The notes: generated by a model from the letters alone, not told the origin. A DNA stretch of 64,000 nucleotides from Ryuthela nishihirai (GCA_038380435.1 JAWZYU010000020.1:47276307-47340306), one strand, 5' to 3'; shown: positions 12,701 through 26,516, numbered from the stretch's first letter. Program-made: numbers and translations.

Positions 12701-15700
12701 GAAGAGTATATTAAGTAATATATGCTGCATAGCCACTGTGTGGTTTGTATTTTATTTCAAAAAGTTGTTATAAAAATTCTCAAAAATTCCTTTAACTTGA
12801 AATTTTGCCTTTAAGGCAGTTGTATCATTTAAAACTTATTGTTTTTGACATAACATTCATAAGCTCATTTTTATATTAAGAGATATGTATGTTTCTCATA
12901 ACTACTAATCATCAAATATACATGCCTTGTTACAATCTGAATGTTTTTATTCCATAATAAAAGTACAAATACATGTCTAACAAATAAAAAATGGAAATTT
13001 TAAATGATTGATTACTTTATGTACTAACATTAAGTGAAATTAAGGTGAATTAATAAAAGGAAAGTAGAGGCGAGGTTCTTTTTTTCTGGAAAATGTTGAA
13101 AATATTGCAAAGTAAATGAAAGCCATTTAGTGAGTAATTTACAAAAAATAGTCAATAGATAATTTTTTTTAATAATCACAACTTGTTTTTTAACCCCAAG
13201 GAAAATTATGCACTACCATAAAGATTTAAGTAATTCATTTTGAAACTCTCTTTTTATGTTTTATTTGATGTTTTACGATATACATTTGAATCCAGTTAAT
13301 GGGCCACTTTATTCCCTTTTTTGTTGTTTCCTCTTATTGCATGATTAGTTGATGAAATTATTTTCCATTCAAATGGTGTTTAAAGTTTTCTAATGGTTGT
13401 GAAACATTGGTACTAGATATCAGTAAGGCTGTTAAGATTCAAGCTGACACTTCCAACTAGTAGTGTTTTGCTGTAAGTGGAGAAAATGGAAGAAAAAAGA
13501 GCAGTGCATTCTTCTTGATGTAAAGGTGCTAAGAGCATATATGAAATATTCTTTTCTGTCACTCATTCATATAATTATATATGGCTTTATATTTGTGCCA
13601 GTAAGCCCTGTTATCATTTAGAGCTAGAATGTAGCTATTGAATGAAGTTGCTGAAAATAAGTGATATTTATATTTATAATTTGAATACTCATAAGCAAAG
13701 CTTGTCTTTGGTGATTGGTTCAGAGTGATTATACAAATGAATTAGGTGTTTGCTTAGTGATAATTGTATGTAAAGATACATTTATTTTTGCATAATCATT
13801 GAGCAGCAGTTACTATTTCTTTCATTATAGTACTTCTTCTTAATGTCTGCACTGTTTATTTTTGATAATCTTATATTTAGAACTTTAATATACCTCTACA
13901 GCCGTCATTAATTACTTCTTGCGTTTATAATATTCTGCTAAAGGCTAAATTATAGTTCATTTGGTATTTTCATACAGATATTTCCTGAAATACAATTTTG
14001 ATTGTTTACTAATATACTTTCTATGTATACTATATAAAAAATATTTGATGAAAATAATGCTGAGCTAAAGAAAGAAAAAATCTTTTAAATTTTAGATTTA
14101 TGAATTCAACTTCCATGATTGTGATAATTCAGTATATGACCCTAATTATGAGTAAGCATTGTGATTAGTAATAAGTTTCCATTGAAGTATGCTGAATTTA
14201 AAGTTGTATTCAACTATTAATTTAAGTAGTATATATTTACTAGACCCTCAAAATGCACTATTATTGCATTTTTAACATTTATTCATTAATGTTTAAGCAA
14301 TATTCATTTATGATGTTTTATAAAATGTGTGTAAAGATGAACATGTTTCAATGATTGTTCTCTGCATTGTATTATGTATTTATAATATACTTATTTTAAT
14401 AATTTTCATTAATCAAATTGTTGTATTTGGAGTTTGAAGATTAAAATATTATTTAAAAAGTAATGTTATTTACAATCTATCCATTACCAGTTCTCAAAAC
14501 TAATAATGAGTTTTAGCAATGAATAAATACATATGGATTAAATTGTGGGTCATCTATAATATGCATAAAATTTGAAATCAGTATCAAGCACAGCCAAAAC
14601 TATTTGTTTAATAAATATTTAGATTCATGTAGTATGTTTAACATTTTTAGCCATAAATTATTTTGCTTTTTTTATTATGTAACAAACAAAAGATTTAGTG
14701 TTTAAGAAAATTTACTTTATTAAATATATAAAACCTTCCTCCATATTCATATGCACTGATTGCATTCTAACACTGGCAAAAAAAAATAACCTTCAACATT
14801 TTACACTGTGCTTAGTTATGAGTTGTGCAATGCATTTTGTCAAATAATATTTTTCTATATGTATATTTTGCAATGTAATTTGCAAAAAAATTATATTGGT
14901 TGTGTGGATGATTCCAATTCATTCATATTTTTGATGGCCTTGCAGATTTTAAGCTCTGTAACAAGAGTAAAGTTAAAATGAATTAAAGATTTAATAGAGC
15001 ATACTTGTAATTACCTGATTAGTATTCAATAGTTACTGATGTAAATAGCACATGTTGATTGTTATTATAAGATTTATGAAGAAATGATTTGTACAAGTCA
15101 TGATACATGAGAATGTAGCATGCAGAGAGTGTTGCGTATGTAAACAGCTGCAGTCATCTATGTACACATGCATTATTAAAGTTTCCAGTAAATGGTATGT
15201 TTTATTATTTTACTTGGTTAATGCAGAAAAGTCAATAGCAGTTAACAGGTTTTATTTAATTGTACATAACTGTAAGTAAATTAATACAATTGATGTGTGT
15301 TTTTTAGATGGACTGTACAATTTGTAAATGATGGTTTTTGACTGCAGTTGAATTGTCGTTAAGAATTCCATGGTTGCAATAATTTTACAGACTGTTGCTG
15401 AAGCTCATGTATTAATTTGAACGTACAAATGGTAAAACTTACCTTTCTCTCTATGGTATTCTTTTGACTCTTAGATTTAATTTACCTAATAGAATCTAAT
15501 TTTATTCAATATACTGTAGCTTAGTATCAAATTTCCTATATAAAATTTGTGCCAGCATATTGTTTAAACATTTGTGCTATTCTAGTATAATTGCTTGTCA
15601 AGTTAAAATCTTTGCAGTAAATCTGGTGTCTTTAAAGCAGTTTCAGGTATTAGTAAACGCTTGGTGAAGACTTCATTTCGTTTTAAATTAATATTAAGGG

Positions 15701-16134
15701 GGCAGTTTATTAAAAAGTAATTCAGATAATTTTGCAGTTTTTTTTTCACGTATGGAAAACAAGATTAAGTTTATTATTTTCACACTATCTGCAATGCAGT
15801 ACATGAACATAAAACAAATGAGGATATCACTGTTCAATAAAGGATGTGGAATGATGATAAAAAAAAATACTATGCCAATGGTTATATATATAATGTACAT
15901 TATATCAGGGAGCCATGACTTTAAACAAAAAAAAAACTCATTAAAAAAACTAATTATTGCAGCATGAACTTTAGTTATATTTATGTTATGAGTGTTAATC
16001 CACATTCACAAGTCTTCTCTATAATAATTGATAAGAATAGGTAGAAAGTAAATACGAGATCCTCTTTTATTATTGCAAACCATGCCTTTACACTCAATAT
16101 ACTATTCACTTTGGCTAAAACTGCAATAGTAATA
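6776..16134. other. Long AT-rich region without recognisable genes
   Basis: About 9.4 kb with no frame longer than 88 codons and no exon, RNA gene or transposon that could be supported. Homopolymer runs are frequent, including a C run near 10675-10685. AATAAA-type motifs are common, as expected by chance at this composition. The region could be intergenic or part of a very long 3' untranslated region or intron. Confidence 0.4.
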
Positions 16135-16657
16135 CAGGTAGACCCTGGTTAACATTTTAATATGCTTATAATTCAGTTAAAAAAATGCTTCCAAATCCCT
16201 TGCTAATGGCAACCCTAATTTAAGGACAGCTCCACTACAATATACACCAAATATGAGTTTTGCCATCTGTCAAAGTGACATCCAGATTCACTATATTGCC
16301 ATCTTTCATGCTAATGCACTTACATCAAAGACAGTTATTTAAAGCATTTTACTGAATAAAATGGCTAGAAAATATTGCACAGTCTCTCAGTAGTCTGCTA
16401 TCCAACCATATCAAGCTACCCAGCACTATTCAAAACAAGCTTTCTTTTTCATTTTCAATTAAAGTATATTTTCAATTTAAGGCTTTTAGGGACTTCATTT
16501 GCTGATATTTATGATATATGTTCCAAGTTTGTATCTTTCAGAATGCACATTAATATCATATACAGTCCCTTATTATACGATTTTCTTCGGAAAAATTGTC
16601 CTTGCTGATAGATAGAAGTCCAGGAATTCATCTCTTGCATAAAACAGGGACTACCTG
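16135..16657. mobile_element. Tigger/pogo-type MITE with TA target duplication
   Basis: The 523-bp unit begins CAGGTAGACCCTGGTTAACA at 16135 and ends with CAGGGACTACCTG at 16657, whose reverse complement is CAGGTAGTCCCTG. TA flanks both sides (16133-16134 and 16658-16659). Tigger/pogo elements have CAGGnnGTCCC-type ends and TA target sites, so the assignment follows from known family ends. An internal AAGGACAGCTCCACTACAAT also resembles Tigger-type MITEs. There is no transposase frame, so it is non-autonomous. Confidence 0.7.
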
Positions 16658-19600
16658 TATTCACAAGCTTTCAGGAGGAGGGAATTTAACTTTAAAAATT
16701 TTGTGACACTTGTAAGATCTGCACAGGGATGTTATGGAAATTGTTAAATTTTCATAGCAATGTCAAAATCCAAACTAGAAAGAAAGAGACCCACTGGACT
16801 AATTGTTGTCAGATGGTGTCACTGTATTCTTAATCATTGAAATTGGTAAACAAATTGTACTTTAGAATTTAGTACTTTATAATAGTTATTATAAATGGCA
16901 TTGATGTTGTACTTTTTTTGTGTGTATGTGATGTTCACTACCCTCTCTCTCCTTCTATCCCCTCCCATTTTTTTTTCTATAATGTGAAGCTATAGTATTC
17001 ATCTTTTGCATCTTGAACATTTGGTTGGGAGTTTTTCTTGTGCTTATAACAGTTTTACAAGAAGTAAAATTTAACTTATGATACAAACTTAAAAAACCTG
17101 AGATGTAATGGATTAAACTTCTCAATAGTAAACGTATTAAGTGATGTTTCTCATAGCTAGAAATGATTATTTGTGCTCTTATTGTTGCAAGTTAATGTTT
17201 TTCTCTTAAAATTCATCCTGTTAATTTTTTAGGTGGAAATTAAAAATATATATTGTTCAGAATTCACAAATCTTGTTACAAGTTTGTTAAAAATGTATGA
17301 TTATCATTAGTGAATAAAATTTATTTGCATATGGAATAGATTTTCATTTCTATTTTTAATGAGAAAATTCAAAGAGTTGAAATCTATTTGTAAGCAAAAT
17401 CTAGTAAGGAACAAAATACTAAAGCAGAACTAATCTATGGTTTTATATTTCATATTTTTATCCCTGCCATATTTACATTTTAATTTGTACTGGATATTGA
17501 TGAGATATCATGAACTCATAATGTTTTCATTCTAATAAAGAGGCAAGAAAACAACTTGTTTTCCTGATAAAGGGCATAAATTTGTGCAATCTCTGTTGGG
17601 ATTGAATGTTATGTGAGCATTTACAGTGTTATATCATATTAAGTCGTTTTTGTTAAACTTTGCAAACCAATATCTTAACTACATGAAATTCTAATCATAT
17701 CTTACAGGATTCTGGCATTTATGTTTCTTTGTATGCAATGTTTACTATCTCTGTATCACATGTTTTAAGCATTAAGTGTTATTTATATACTGCCCCCTTA
17801 TCTTCAATATTTTTATAGCAGGGTTAAAATTGAAAACGAAGTTTGAAAGAATGTGTACATTTGATTGCAGGATTAACCACATATAACTTTGATTTTATAG
17901 TAGTAGTAGTAACATATTTTGCCAAGTGTTTGAATCGATATTACTGCATTATTATTATAGTAGAAATGCAAAGTTACTTTCTGCAGATTTGCTTGGTTTT
18001 GCCATTATAAGTCATTATTAAAAATATTTAAACTGTCGTAGTTGGATGTTAATTTAAGTAGTATAGTAATTTGTATTATTAAAATTTATACTCTTATTCT
18101 CATGATTTCTTGCACATGCACCCTAATGTAGTATTACTGCAGTACATATTTGTTCATTGCATTATTTCCACTGAACAAGCATGTCTGCTAGTTGCATTAT
18201 TTGTAATGATGCTATTCTGAATATATCCTTTGGACTGTTATTTAATCTCAAAGCTTGTTCACCTTAAGTGAACAAGCACTTATTAAGCCAGATAACTCGC
18301 ATATTGTGGTGTTCTGTTTGTTCTAATCTGTTAGAAATTTACTTGTTGCTGTCAATCTCTTTTGTGGGTTTCACATGAAAGTTAGAAAAATTCAGTTGTC
18401 CTTAATCTATCAAAGCGTGATATGCATAAAATCAAAATTTATTTTATTCTTTTATGTGGTGTTTCATACAAATTCATATCTGTGTTCTTTGTATTAAGAA
18501 AAAAAAACTATGCAGAACAAGTCGCCTGTAAGCTTTTAGCTTGTTTTGCTCTCTAATATAACTAACATACATCCCATTTTTAAGATTAATTTTATATTAT
18601 CAGTATTCTGTTAATTAAGCACTATTTGGTTAACAAACAACAAATTTGTAACTATGTTGCAAATATAATTCCAGTGCTTTTTGTTTGAATAGTGTGTCAC
18701 AAGTACAAGAGAAAGTACTTATTAAAACTTGAAAAATATTTTTAAATTTTTAATACAGAGGAACTAATCCCCAACCTCTTTCAAGGAATAAAAATTTGTG
18801 GTAACCACCTGTTTTTGTTTATATAAATACATAATTCCATATAATTTTGTTCCATAACCTATTCTTCCGAATTCTTTCACAATTCAAACTACAATTTATA
18901 TACAGTTGAAAGAACAATTTTTAGTTAGCAGAAAACTCGTTTTTATATGGGTGGGATACAAACCCACAACCTTCTGGTGACACATGTTAGGTGATCTAAA
19001 CTGCTGATCAATTTTCTTCTAGTGGTGGCTATGAAAACTGCTAACTAAATATTATTCTTTCAGCAACAAAGTGATTGATTACATTATTATTATTATTGAA
19101 TTCCTAACCCATAATGGTGGATTGGCATGGTTGCTATTAAAATAACATTTATAAAGAGTTATTAGATGTGTCCTTTCTTTCTGATCAATCCCTAGCACCT
19201 CGTGGTGAAGCCTGTTAAGAATTTTTCATAGCTACCATTAGCAGAAAATTGATCAGTGGACGAAAGTTTGATGGTTTAGAGCACTTGAGATTTTTTCAGG
19301 AGATTGTGAGTATATCCCACCCAACTAAAAGACACTATTATGTTAAAAAATTTTTCCTTCTCATTACCAGAGCATTGCATGGACGCTACCAACTTTTTAT
19401 TAGCACCATTTTTACCACCTGCAATTCATCCCTACCAATAATTATCATCCTTTAAAAACAGCTTAGAAAACACGTCCTTCCAATATAGTGATTTTATGAA
19501 TGTGACATATCTAATCATTTATAGTACTTACAAAATCTTTTTTTTAACTACACCAGGCTAATATTTGTTATAACGCGAAGCGTTATATATATATATATGG

Positions 19601-22600
19601 ATATTACCTTGTAGCAATTTTTTGCTTGAAGTGTATGTCCACTTTAATAATTATACTATCGATGTAATTTGATTTTGTTTTAGAATTAATAATGAAATTA
19701 AATGTTACTCATTTAAACTGTGTTAAATAAACTATTATCTTGACGCATTTGAATGGATCATATATAATTGTCTAATACTAAGGTACATTTGTTTTTCCAT
19801 GAATTTTTTGTTCAGACTGCGGCCGTAGCTACTAATGCGCTATTAGACCCCAAACAAGTAGCCATTGCAAATGTGAAAAATGGAATTTTAATTATGCTCC
19901 TTTTTTTTTCTCACAAATTTGATCAGTTTATGTTTTGTCTTTTTACAAGTTACCCATGTATTATACCGGTTCAGAAAAGGTATATTTGCATTTCCTAATC
20001 TGTTTTAAAATCAGGGGAAAAAACTAAATCTGGCCAGAATATAAAATTGTAATCGGAAATATTTGAAATACTCTAAAATAATTTAATTGCAAATATGCTA
20101 ATTCTTTAATGATTAGAGCTTTTTCATTGAGAAACACTTCATTAAATAACATGAAGTGCATTCGGAGCCAACAGTTTTCGCCTTTTACATTTTTTTTTTT
20201 GCTTTGTGTACATGAAGCACATTTTGAACATTTGTAGTTTGAATGTTATGAAAACATATTTCATTGTTGAGATCATTAAAAGAATTAATATTGCCTTATT
20301 AGTGAATTTGTGAAATAATGTAAAAGTGCTAAAGTATTTAAATGTGTACTAATAGCATTTTAAAACTCTTATGTAATCGTTTCACATTACTGTATGAAAC
20401 AAACGATTGATCGCTTTGTCATCGACTCTGACAGTTATTTGTTGAAAGGTCAAGATGCAATACAAGATTAAATTTAGGAATCATTCTAAACAACGGAAAT
20501 TTCTTATTATTTTCATTTTCACTGTTTCTTATTATGAATGGCATGCCAAAGATCGTTAAATCGTAGACAAGCTTTCTCCTCAATGCAGCGTTTTATTTCT
20601 TAAGCATCAGAAAGAATAAGCTATTTGAGCCTAAAAGAATAAAACTTTTCCAGAATTTGATAACTTAAAAGGTTTTATATATATGCTGTAAACTTTGGAC
20701 TTGTCTGATTGATGCAAAGGTAGAAAGGCCTGCAGATAAATGAAATATACCTTTTATCAAAACAATTAGTCACAACTTTTATCTTCCTGATAACGTCAAA
20801 GAATAGAGAAAAGTAGATAAAGAACTTTGAAGTTTGTGCCTATTAAATATGGTTACACGTAATTCATTCATTTCTTTTACAATTGGAAATTAGTACATAA
20901 CTTTTGAAATAAATTGTTAGTGCTGCGATAATTTTAAAGTATAATTTTGAATTATTAGGTGTATATTTTCAGATCAGTATTGTTTACTAAGAGGATATAA
21001 ATAAAAGCTATAAAAAAACATGAAATCTTTCTTCAGTGGGGTCTTAAGTGCTTAAAAATCCCCCCCCCTTTCCAAATTTGACTTACGTAGATAGCTTTAA
21101 AAAATCTTCCTGCAGTCAAACCCGCATTAGAGGTTGATAGCTGTGTTTGTAAGTGGTTTTTGTTTATCGCATCAAATGAAGCCAACACCAAGAGTTACTT
21201 TTTTTGTAGTATCAGACTCGTAGTTTGTAGTGTAAGGTTAGATGGTGCCATAGACCTAGTGTCAAACAGAGAAAAGATTAAATCCTGGATCCTTCCTTGC
21301 CATCATTAACGTTTTTCAAATCTCCAATGACTCTTACTGTTTCTCTTTCCTTGTGCTAGTGACAGTCTTTTCTGTAGTATATTGTGGTCAAGGTAGTCAG
21401 ACCGGATATAAGAAATGTATTAAATCCATAATTGTAAACCCTTAGGCAAAAGTTCTCTTGACTTCCTGAAGTTAAAAGGAAAACAAAATGAAAAAACATC
21501 CTTGAAAAACAGCTTGTAAAATTATTAGACAATAACGAATCTTGTTAAAATTAAGTTTATTAAACCATTAAATGTATATTTCGGACACTTGTAATGTGTT
21601 GCATTAGCTTCTGTACTATGCCACTAGCGAAATATTCTGATATTTTTTTTTGTGTATGCGCTCTTACCAGCTGATATTCCATTATGTGTTTTTAAGTTCC
21701 CTAATGTTGATATTGCATGCAGTTTTGTAATAGAAAAGCAATATCGCGTTCCTTTCGTTGTTATGCTGGTGTTTTCTGTTTGTAATTTCGTAACTGTAAA
21801 CCGTTTGACACTTTTTGTATATGATGCTCAACTTTATCTTCTGCTTTGTAATACGAAAAATTCGAGAATCAGTGATACGTTTAGTAATTTTTTTCCAACT
21901 GCACAATTTATGAAAGCACGTTGTATATTCAGTGTTTTGTCGGAGTTGAAGTATATTTTACAGTTTGCATATTATTTTCGATACTTTATTGCGTATATTG
22001 TTTCCTTTATTTTCGTTTACTTCTAAGATATTTTATTGTAATCTTCTCTAAAACTAGGTATTTATTTATATTTGTATTTAATAAAGTGTTACGGGTTCTG
22101 TTGGTAACAGTTTTGTTACGTCTGTGACTAACCCGTTGGAAAGCTGTTAAAGAAGAGCACAATTTTGCATATCAGAACATATATGTAAAGCAAATTCAAA
22201 ATAAAGCAGGGATTTGTGTCTAACATCTTGTATCAACAAGAACTCTGTCATAACCCTGTGTCCAGATCCCACCAGATAAACAGCCCATAACGAAACGTAA
22301 TCATTGTATATTATTACTCTTATCATCTTGGGCTTTTGCTACTTGTGAGTAACAAAATCTGACGCTGAAGTCAAATATGTAAACATTTAGCTCGGTGCTC
22401 TCGAACAGTGATGGAACTGAAAACGAAAATTGTAACTGAATCGATTTTTCATCTATTAATGTAATATGAGTTAGAGAAAGAAAGAGCCCGAGATAGGACT
22501 ACCTGCTTTTATTGCTGTGCTAACAGCTGCTGCATGTGAGCTTTGACTGTGTTTTCAATGACCATCTCCCATCTCTGGTATGAAATTGTATGTCAGTTGC

Positions 22601-23222
22601 TAAAGGTGGACGTCTTTCACTGTAATAGTGAATCGATGTTGTGTCTTCCTGCTTTTACATTCCTTACAATGTTTTCTTATTCCACGAAAGCGATGTACAA
22701 ATAAAAAGTTTGTGGACTTTCGTGTTGTTTTTTTGTCGAGACTGTATTTGTTGTCTGTGTTTTTATGTAAAAGGTGATAGCTCTCGTAAGAGAGGTGGGG
22801 GAAAGGAATATTACACCAGATATATGTTTCTTTCCCCCATCTCTTTCACTGCACTACTCGATTGTTTCCCTCTTCTCAAAGCTAAATCGACTGCCCCAAT
22901 GGCTTTTTCTTTCAGCTACAGATTTTACTTACACTTTACAGATTTAATGCATTTTTTTTCTAGATACTAACGTGTGTATAATCTGTTCAAGAGTGTCAGT
23001 GTAAAAAGCGGTTTGTGTATTTCTGTGTAGTGATTAACTATTTGCAGATAAGAGCTATTGAGTAAAAAGTATTAACATATTCACTCTTTGAAAGAAAAAT
23101 CGTATTTATAATTTTCTACTTCTGCTGTTTGAAAAATGCTTAGAATAATTAATGATAATATAAGCAAAACATATACTGAATTTTTAAGATTGCTGTTAGT
23201 TATGCGAATTAATTATATATGC
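16658..23222. other. AT-rich region, no supported gene
   Basis: No transposon or convincing exon was found. The longest frame (21652-22026, + strand, 124 codons) is rich in F, Y, V and I and looks like a chance product of AT-rich DNA. A patch near 19796-19870 follows a TTTTTTGTTCAG acceptor-like string and is unusually CpG-rich (ACTGCGGCCGTAGC), but no donor or homology supports it as an exon. A palindrome ATAACGCGAAGCGTTAT lies at about 19571. Confidence 0.4.
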
Positions 23223-23417
23223 TTGTGGCCGAGTAGTTAGTGCGCTTCGCTACTGATCTAAGGGACCTGGATTCGAGCCTGGGATGCATGGATGTTTGTG
23301 TTGTCTTTCTGCTGAGGTCCCGCCTTCTCTCAGACCTTCTACTGTAGCGTATAAACTGGCAGGCTTCTGTCACACCTCTGTGGCAAGCAGCTGCTTGAGG
23401 GGGTATTTATTTTTTAT
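23223..23417 (+). repeat. SINE-B, near full-length copy
   Basis: The head TTGTGGCCGAGTAGTTAGTG resembles a tRNA A-box region of the Ser/Leu type (TGGCCGAGTGGTTAAG), and GGATTCGAGCC resembles a B-box. The body TGCTGAGGTCCCGCC ... CAGACCTTCTACTGTAGCGT ... CTCTGTGGCAAGCAGCTGCT ends in TTGAGGGGGTATTTATTTTT. The order is the same in copies at 31968, 42962 (reverse) and 54068. No target duplication could be read with confidence. Confidence 0.7.
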
Positions 23418-24224
23418 TGTTAAATGAAAATCAATGGACACCTATTCAAATGCTACCGGAAACCAGGTCACATTATAGCTGGATATTGCTTCATCTGCAA
23501 TGGGGCAGATATTTTAGTCAAAAGTTGTGTTTATTCTATGCCTGCAAAACAGTTGGTTTCCTCTACATCATCTATACGTGATGTATTCTTGTTCAGAACT
23601 TTTAACGGGGTTTAATAATCTTCACAGAGGGAATAGGTCTCATTTGATGGAAAAAGGATATATTTAATTATTTAGGAAAAGAATTAATATACGACTGCTG
23701 TTTCTGTAAAATTTCCTACTAAGGTAATTTACAGATTGTAAGCAGGGTCGGATCTGGAGGAAAAAGGGCCAAGGATGCCTTGGAAATTTTAATAACCAGA
23801 ATGGAAGCTAATGAATTTTAGACCGCTAAAATATTGCATTATTCAGCGAGAGAATGAAATACTGGAATGGTTTTCCGGTTAAATTCAGACACCCTAAATT
23901 TTTTGCTGATTTAAGCCTGATGACTGTCCCTCGTGTCTAGTATTCTAAAGTCTCAAAAATTTGACGGAACAAAATAAGAAATACTAATTTTTTTCGTCAT
24001 TCTATATTTAACCTTAAGTTCAAAGTATGCTTTACAAGAGGAATATTTTATGAACCGCAACTATCAGGCCCATATCAATAAAAAAGTGGGGAGGCAAAAA
24101 TTGAGCCAGAACCCCTTTATATGTAGTATAAATTTCTTTCCTATTTTAGTGATTTTCAAAGAAATTTTGGAACAGTATGGGTAAAATATTTACATTGAGA
24201 TGCCTACTTATTAGGTAAATTTAC

Positions 24225-25275
24225 CTATTAGCATGTTGCACCTCCTTTTTCAGAACAGCCCGAATTCGCCGGGGCATGGTACATTCCTGCACAACGCATC
24301 CAGCATTTTGTACCATGCTGAAATGATTGTGTTGCGCAGTTGCTACAGATTGGAAGACTGCACAGTCTCTGCAAACAGCCCTTACCACTTCTTCCCAAAG
24401 ATGTTCGATAGGGTTTAGATCTGGGGACTGCAGGCCAATGAAGCAAGGAAAACTTATTAGCAGGTTTTGAAACCGGTGATGATACATGCCTTGTGAGCAA
24501 CTGCATTATCATGCCGAACGTGCCCTTCTGAGTGAGGATAAACTGCAAACATTAAGGGATGAACTTGATCAGTAATGATATACAAATATACTGTGACATT
24601 CAAATGTCCTTCAGTGATATCAGGGGACCTAATGTGTGCCAGGAAAACATTCCCCACACCATCACACTGGCCTGTACTGTTGACACTAGCCAAGATGGTT
24701 CCATGGCCTCGTATTGCTTGTGCCAAATTCTGATCCATCAGCATGATGCAAAAGGAACCTTGATTCATCTGACCAGGCTACCTTTTTCTAGTCCTCAACG
24801 TTACAGTGTTGATGCTCATGCGCCCACTGGAGACTAGCTTTTGTGTTCTTCACTGACAACATTGGCACTCGATATGGTCGACAGCTGTTGTACTCCATTC
24901 GCAACAAAGTCCGATACGTGGTGCTTTTGGAGATTACTTTCTGCACACCAATGTTTAATTCTGCTGTGATTTGCCTAGTTGTGGCCAAAAATATTCGCTT
25001 TCACGATTCTCACTAGTCTTCTTTGACCCCTCTGATCCACAAGCTGTTTTCATTGATAGTTTTTTGCTTTTCACACCATTCTCGGTAACACTTGAAACTG
25101 TTATGCTGGATTGCGGTTTGGCAGATGTTAGAGCTGGCAAGCTTAACATCAACTATCTTGACACGTTCAAAGTCACTTCTTTTGCCCTTCTGATGCTCAA
25201 AAAGCTGGTTTGCCTGATTTATACCACACACTGCAGTTACGTGACGTGTGGGAATGAACAATTTATGTGATGAGA
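24225..25275 (-). pseudogene. Tc1-like transposase relic (DD34E), frameshifted
   Basis: Read from about 25270 down to 24228, the - strand gives the full Tc1 order in broken frames. A helix-turn-helix-like part (TRQITAELNIGVQKVISKST) comes first. The first catalytic aspartate is in KVAWSDESRFLLHHADGS (about 24720-24785). The second is in HDNAVAHKACIITG (about 24460-24500), and the last acidic residue is in SPDLNPIEHLWEEVV (about 24380-24425). All three catalytic residues are still present, but at least two frameshifts separate them. A terminal inverted repeat could not be fixed. A palindromic TTAGGTAAATTTACCTA lies just outside the 3' end at about 24212. The right side abuts the foldback palindrome at 25298. 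Confidence 0.8.
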
Positions 25276-25297
25276 GGTGGTATACCTAAAAAACGCG

Positions 25298-26111
25298 GTA
25301 CTTTTCGGTTATCTCCGGTCACATTTTCTTGGCGACTTTTTTTTTTGGAAAAAATGGCAGTTTTTGATGGAGTTAGGAGTTATTTGAGCTATAAGATTTT
25401 TTTTTTTTTGTTGTCTCTGATGAGATTATTTAGTTTCGGGGCTTTTTATAATTCGGTCGGCAATACACTTTGATTTTCATGTTTTTCGATTTGTGTTGTC
25501 TGCGAGGACATTTAGTTTTGGGGGCTTTTTTATAATTTGGTCAGCAGGGCACTGTTTCCGATTTTCATGCTTTTTGGTATGTGTTGTCTCCAATGAGATT
25601 ATTTAGTTTTGGGGACTTTTTTTATAATGCCGATCGGCGATGCATTGTCGATGATGTTCTTGGTTTACTTTGGTGTTTATTTTTCGTTTATCGCCGGTCA
25701 CATTTTCTTGGCGACGAAAAACAAAGTAAACCAAGAACATCATCGACAATGCATCGCCAACCAGCATTATAAAAAAGTCCCCAAAACTAAATCTCATTGG
25801 AGACAACACATACCAAAAAGCATGAAAATCGGAAACAGTGCACTGCCGACCAAATTATAAATAAGCCCCCAAAATTAAATGTCCTCGCAGAAAACACAAA
25901 CCGAAAAACATGAATTCAGAAAGTGTACTGCCGACCGAATTATGAAAAAAGTTCCCGAAACTAAATAATCTCATCAGAGACAACAACAAAAAAAATCGCT
26001 CAAATAACCCACCCCTAAATTACTCATTAAACTTCCTGACTCCATCAAAAACTGCAATTTTTTCCAAAAAAAGTGCCCAAGAAAATGTGACCGGAGATAA
26101 CCGAAAAGTGC
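25298..26111. repeat. Large foldback palindrome, about 814 bp
   Basis: The left end (CTTTTCGGTTATCTCCGGTC at 25301) is the reverse complement of the right end (GACCGGAGATAACCGAAAAG at about 26091-26110). Pairing continues inward through matching blocks such as TTTAGTTTTGGGGACTTTTT and its partner, to GTTCTTGGTTTACTTTG (25656) and CAAAGTAAACCAAGAAC (25722). The arms are about 375-390 bp with small indels. The short centre holds CGCCGGTCACATTTTCTTGG, a near copy of the terminal motif TCTCCGGTCACATTTTCTTG. No coding potential was recognised; the open frames are mirror products of the arms. This fits a foldback DNA element or an inverted duplication. No target duplication was seen. Confidence 0.85.
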
Positions 26112-26516
26112 TCACCACTGATATTCATTCAAAACATTTTCAGACTTAATGCAATCATTACACAAACTTTTAAATTTTCGTTTATTTTAGTATTATAATT
26201 TGAGTCTTAATAGGCGTTTTGAAGTAAATTGTTATTTAAGTTATTAAAGTTAAGTTTTCTCTGATCATTCCTCAGTCTCCATAAGTCTAAATATCACACT
26301 AATGTTGGAAATCGAGAATTAAATTGAAGATCTCAGTGAAGTCTTTATCTCCAGCGACATTTTTGTATAAAAAGCTTATTTTCAAAGTTACAGAGCTCTG
26401 AATGTGACTTCCTATTCACATGGAAGTTTCCGGAAAGTCTTGGTAATATAGTGTAGAATACCAACTCAATTGGAATGCATCAAGTAAAAAACGCTGAAAT
26501 TATACACCACTCAGTA

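Noticed and set aside
15694..16005. 103-codon frame on the - strand with hydrophobic stretches
   Set aside because: Composition and the overlapping 71-codon frame on the other strand indicate chance openness in AT-rich DNA; there is no homology or splice context.
21652..22026. 124-codon open frame on the + strand, the longest outside transposons
   Set aside because: Its residues are mostly F, Y, V, I and C, as expected from translated AT-rich DNA. No motif, splice context or homology was recognised, and a 74-codon frame lies on the opposite strand.
23743..23760. hAT-like end CAGGGTCGGATCTGG
   Set aside because: The sequence fits a hAT terminus, but no matching inverted end or 8-bp duplication was found nearby. 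Similar single ends at about 5964 and 40806 were left out for the same reason.
25581..25860. Overlapping frames of 63-83 codons on both strands
   Set aside because: They arise from the foldback palindrome at 25298-26111 and repeat each other's residues.
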